In this document: positions 63,695 to 64,000 of the stretch, in pieces | How the letters are laid out: the number at the start of each line of letters is the position of its first letter | How positions within the stretch are numbered: position 1 is the stretch's first letter | Source: Micromonospora phaseoli | GTDB lineage: Bacteria; Actinomycetota; Actinomycetes; Mycobacteriales; Micromonosporaceae | Assembly: GCF_900109115.1 (NCBI RefSeq) | Contig: NZ_FNYV01000004.1 | Span: 434,001 to 498,000, forward strand | Reading direction: 5' to 3' | Length of the DNA stretch: 64,000 nt | Translations under genes and position numbers: made by a program | The notes under the pieces: generated by a model | Databases searched by the model: none | Told to the model about the DNA's origin: nothing | The model's input: only the letters and a program-made list of their open reading frames with translations

Positions 63695-64000
63695 GACAGC
63701 TCCGCCCGGACGACCGGCCGGCGGCGGGCGACGGCGTGCACGGCGGCCAGCAGGTACCCCGCGAGGATCGGCACCGCGACCGGGGTGACCAGCACGCCGA
63801 GCAGCGTCGCGACCACGGTGGTGCCGGCCAGCCCGGCCCACTGCCCGGGATGGTCGAGGCAGACCCGGGCGGCCCGGATGGCCGCCGACCGCCATCCGAT
63901 GCCACCTGTCCGGCCCACCTCGACCACGATCGCGGCGGCGTACCCGAGCAGTCCCGCCGCGACGACGGTGGTGAGACTCAACGCTACCGCCCCGCCCGGC
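63691..64000 (-). CDS. membrane protein, YesL/DUF624-like, 5' end beyond the window
   Basis: The frame remains open to the window edge, so the start is probably outside; a TTG at 63981 is the only internal candidate. The visible ~103 residues contain two to three hydrophobic helices (TTVVAAGLLGYAAAIVVEVG, GTTVVATLLGVLVTPVAVPI) and the segment AARVCLDHPGQWAG. This resembles the C-terminal half of DUF624/YesL membrane proteins, which are frequent companions of sugar ABC transporters. Assignment is tentative. Confidence 0.6.
   Translation of the reverse strand, partial: PGGAVALSLTTVVAAGLLGYAAAIVVEVGRTGGIGWRSAAIRAARVCLDHPGQWAGLAGTTVVATLLGVLVTPVAVPILAGYLLAAVHAVARRRPVVRAELS

Overview
The window is GC-rich DNA with strong codon bias, tightly coupled genes (many ATGA, GTGA and TGATG overlaps) and GTG starts. 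It carries actinobacterial hallmarks: a SARP regulator, a type II polyketide cluster, an LppM lipoprotein, an orphan LigD polymerase and a BTAD/LuxR regulator set. A filamentous actinomycete of the Micromonosporaceae (Micromonospora or a close relative) fits best. That placement is inference from gene content and style, not a computed result.

Layout. (1) 1-10.7 kb is core and housekeeping: a 2-oxo acid dehydrogenase operon (E1a-E1b-E2, the last cut by the window start) with a divergent Lrp/AsnC regulator; a LigD-type polymerase; a phosphoesterase; glyA under a probable ZTP riboswitch; a small DUF4177-like protein; an FMN 2-hydroxy-acid dehydrogenase; an MmcQ/YjbR protein; and a sialidase-fold protein. 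(2) 10.9-22.1 kb is a type II polyketide cluster. A nine-gene leftward operon encodes a TcmI-type cyclase, AccDA, AccB, AccC, an ACP-cyclase fusion, a cupin, KS-alpha, KS-beta and an ABM protein. A rightward arm encodes a SARP, a second TcmI-type cyclase and an FAD monooxygenase. Related heptamers at 11-bp period precede the leftward operon, the SARP and the rightward cyclase, so one SARP probably drives both arms and itself. (3) 22.2-41.5 kb is mixed: a membrane-anchored HhH protein, a secreted beta-helix protein, an APC permease, a giant LuxR (LAL) regulator divergent from a truncated nucleotidyl cyclase/AAA regulator, small enzymes, an MFS/LacI pair, an apparent deletion scar joining TetR and FAD-monooxygenase tails, and a Nudix hydrolase.

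(4) 41.6-55.9 kb, all rightward, is the most interesting region: a contractile-injection-system locus. It has a sheath, one tube gene, a Pvc7-like LysM protein, a VgrG/gp5-like spike, a probable tip protein, gp25, baseplate J fused to a beta-propeller, and tail protein I. Flanking and interleaved genes encode integral and bitopic membrane proteins. No AAA+ ATPase and no recognisable tape-measure gene lies in the locus, so it does not match the standard eCIS plan and may be a membrane-associated variant. (5) 56.0-64.0 kb is a glycoside-utilisation locus: a GH3 enzyme and a sugar ABC transporter operon, a divergent LacI regulator with a clear palindromic operator, then a DUF6807 protein and a DUF624/YesL-like membrane protein cut by the window end.

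No tRNA, rRNA, CRISPR array, transposase or integrase was recognised.
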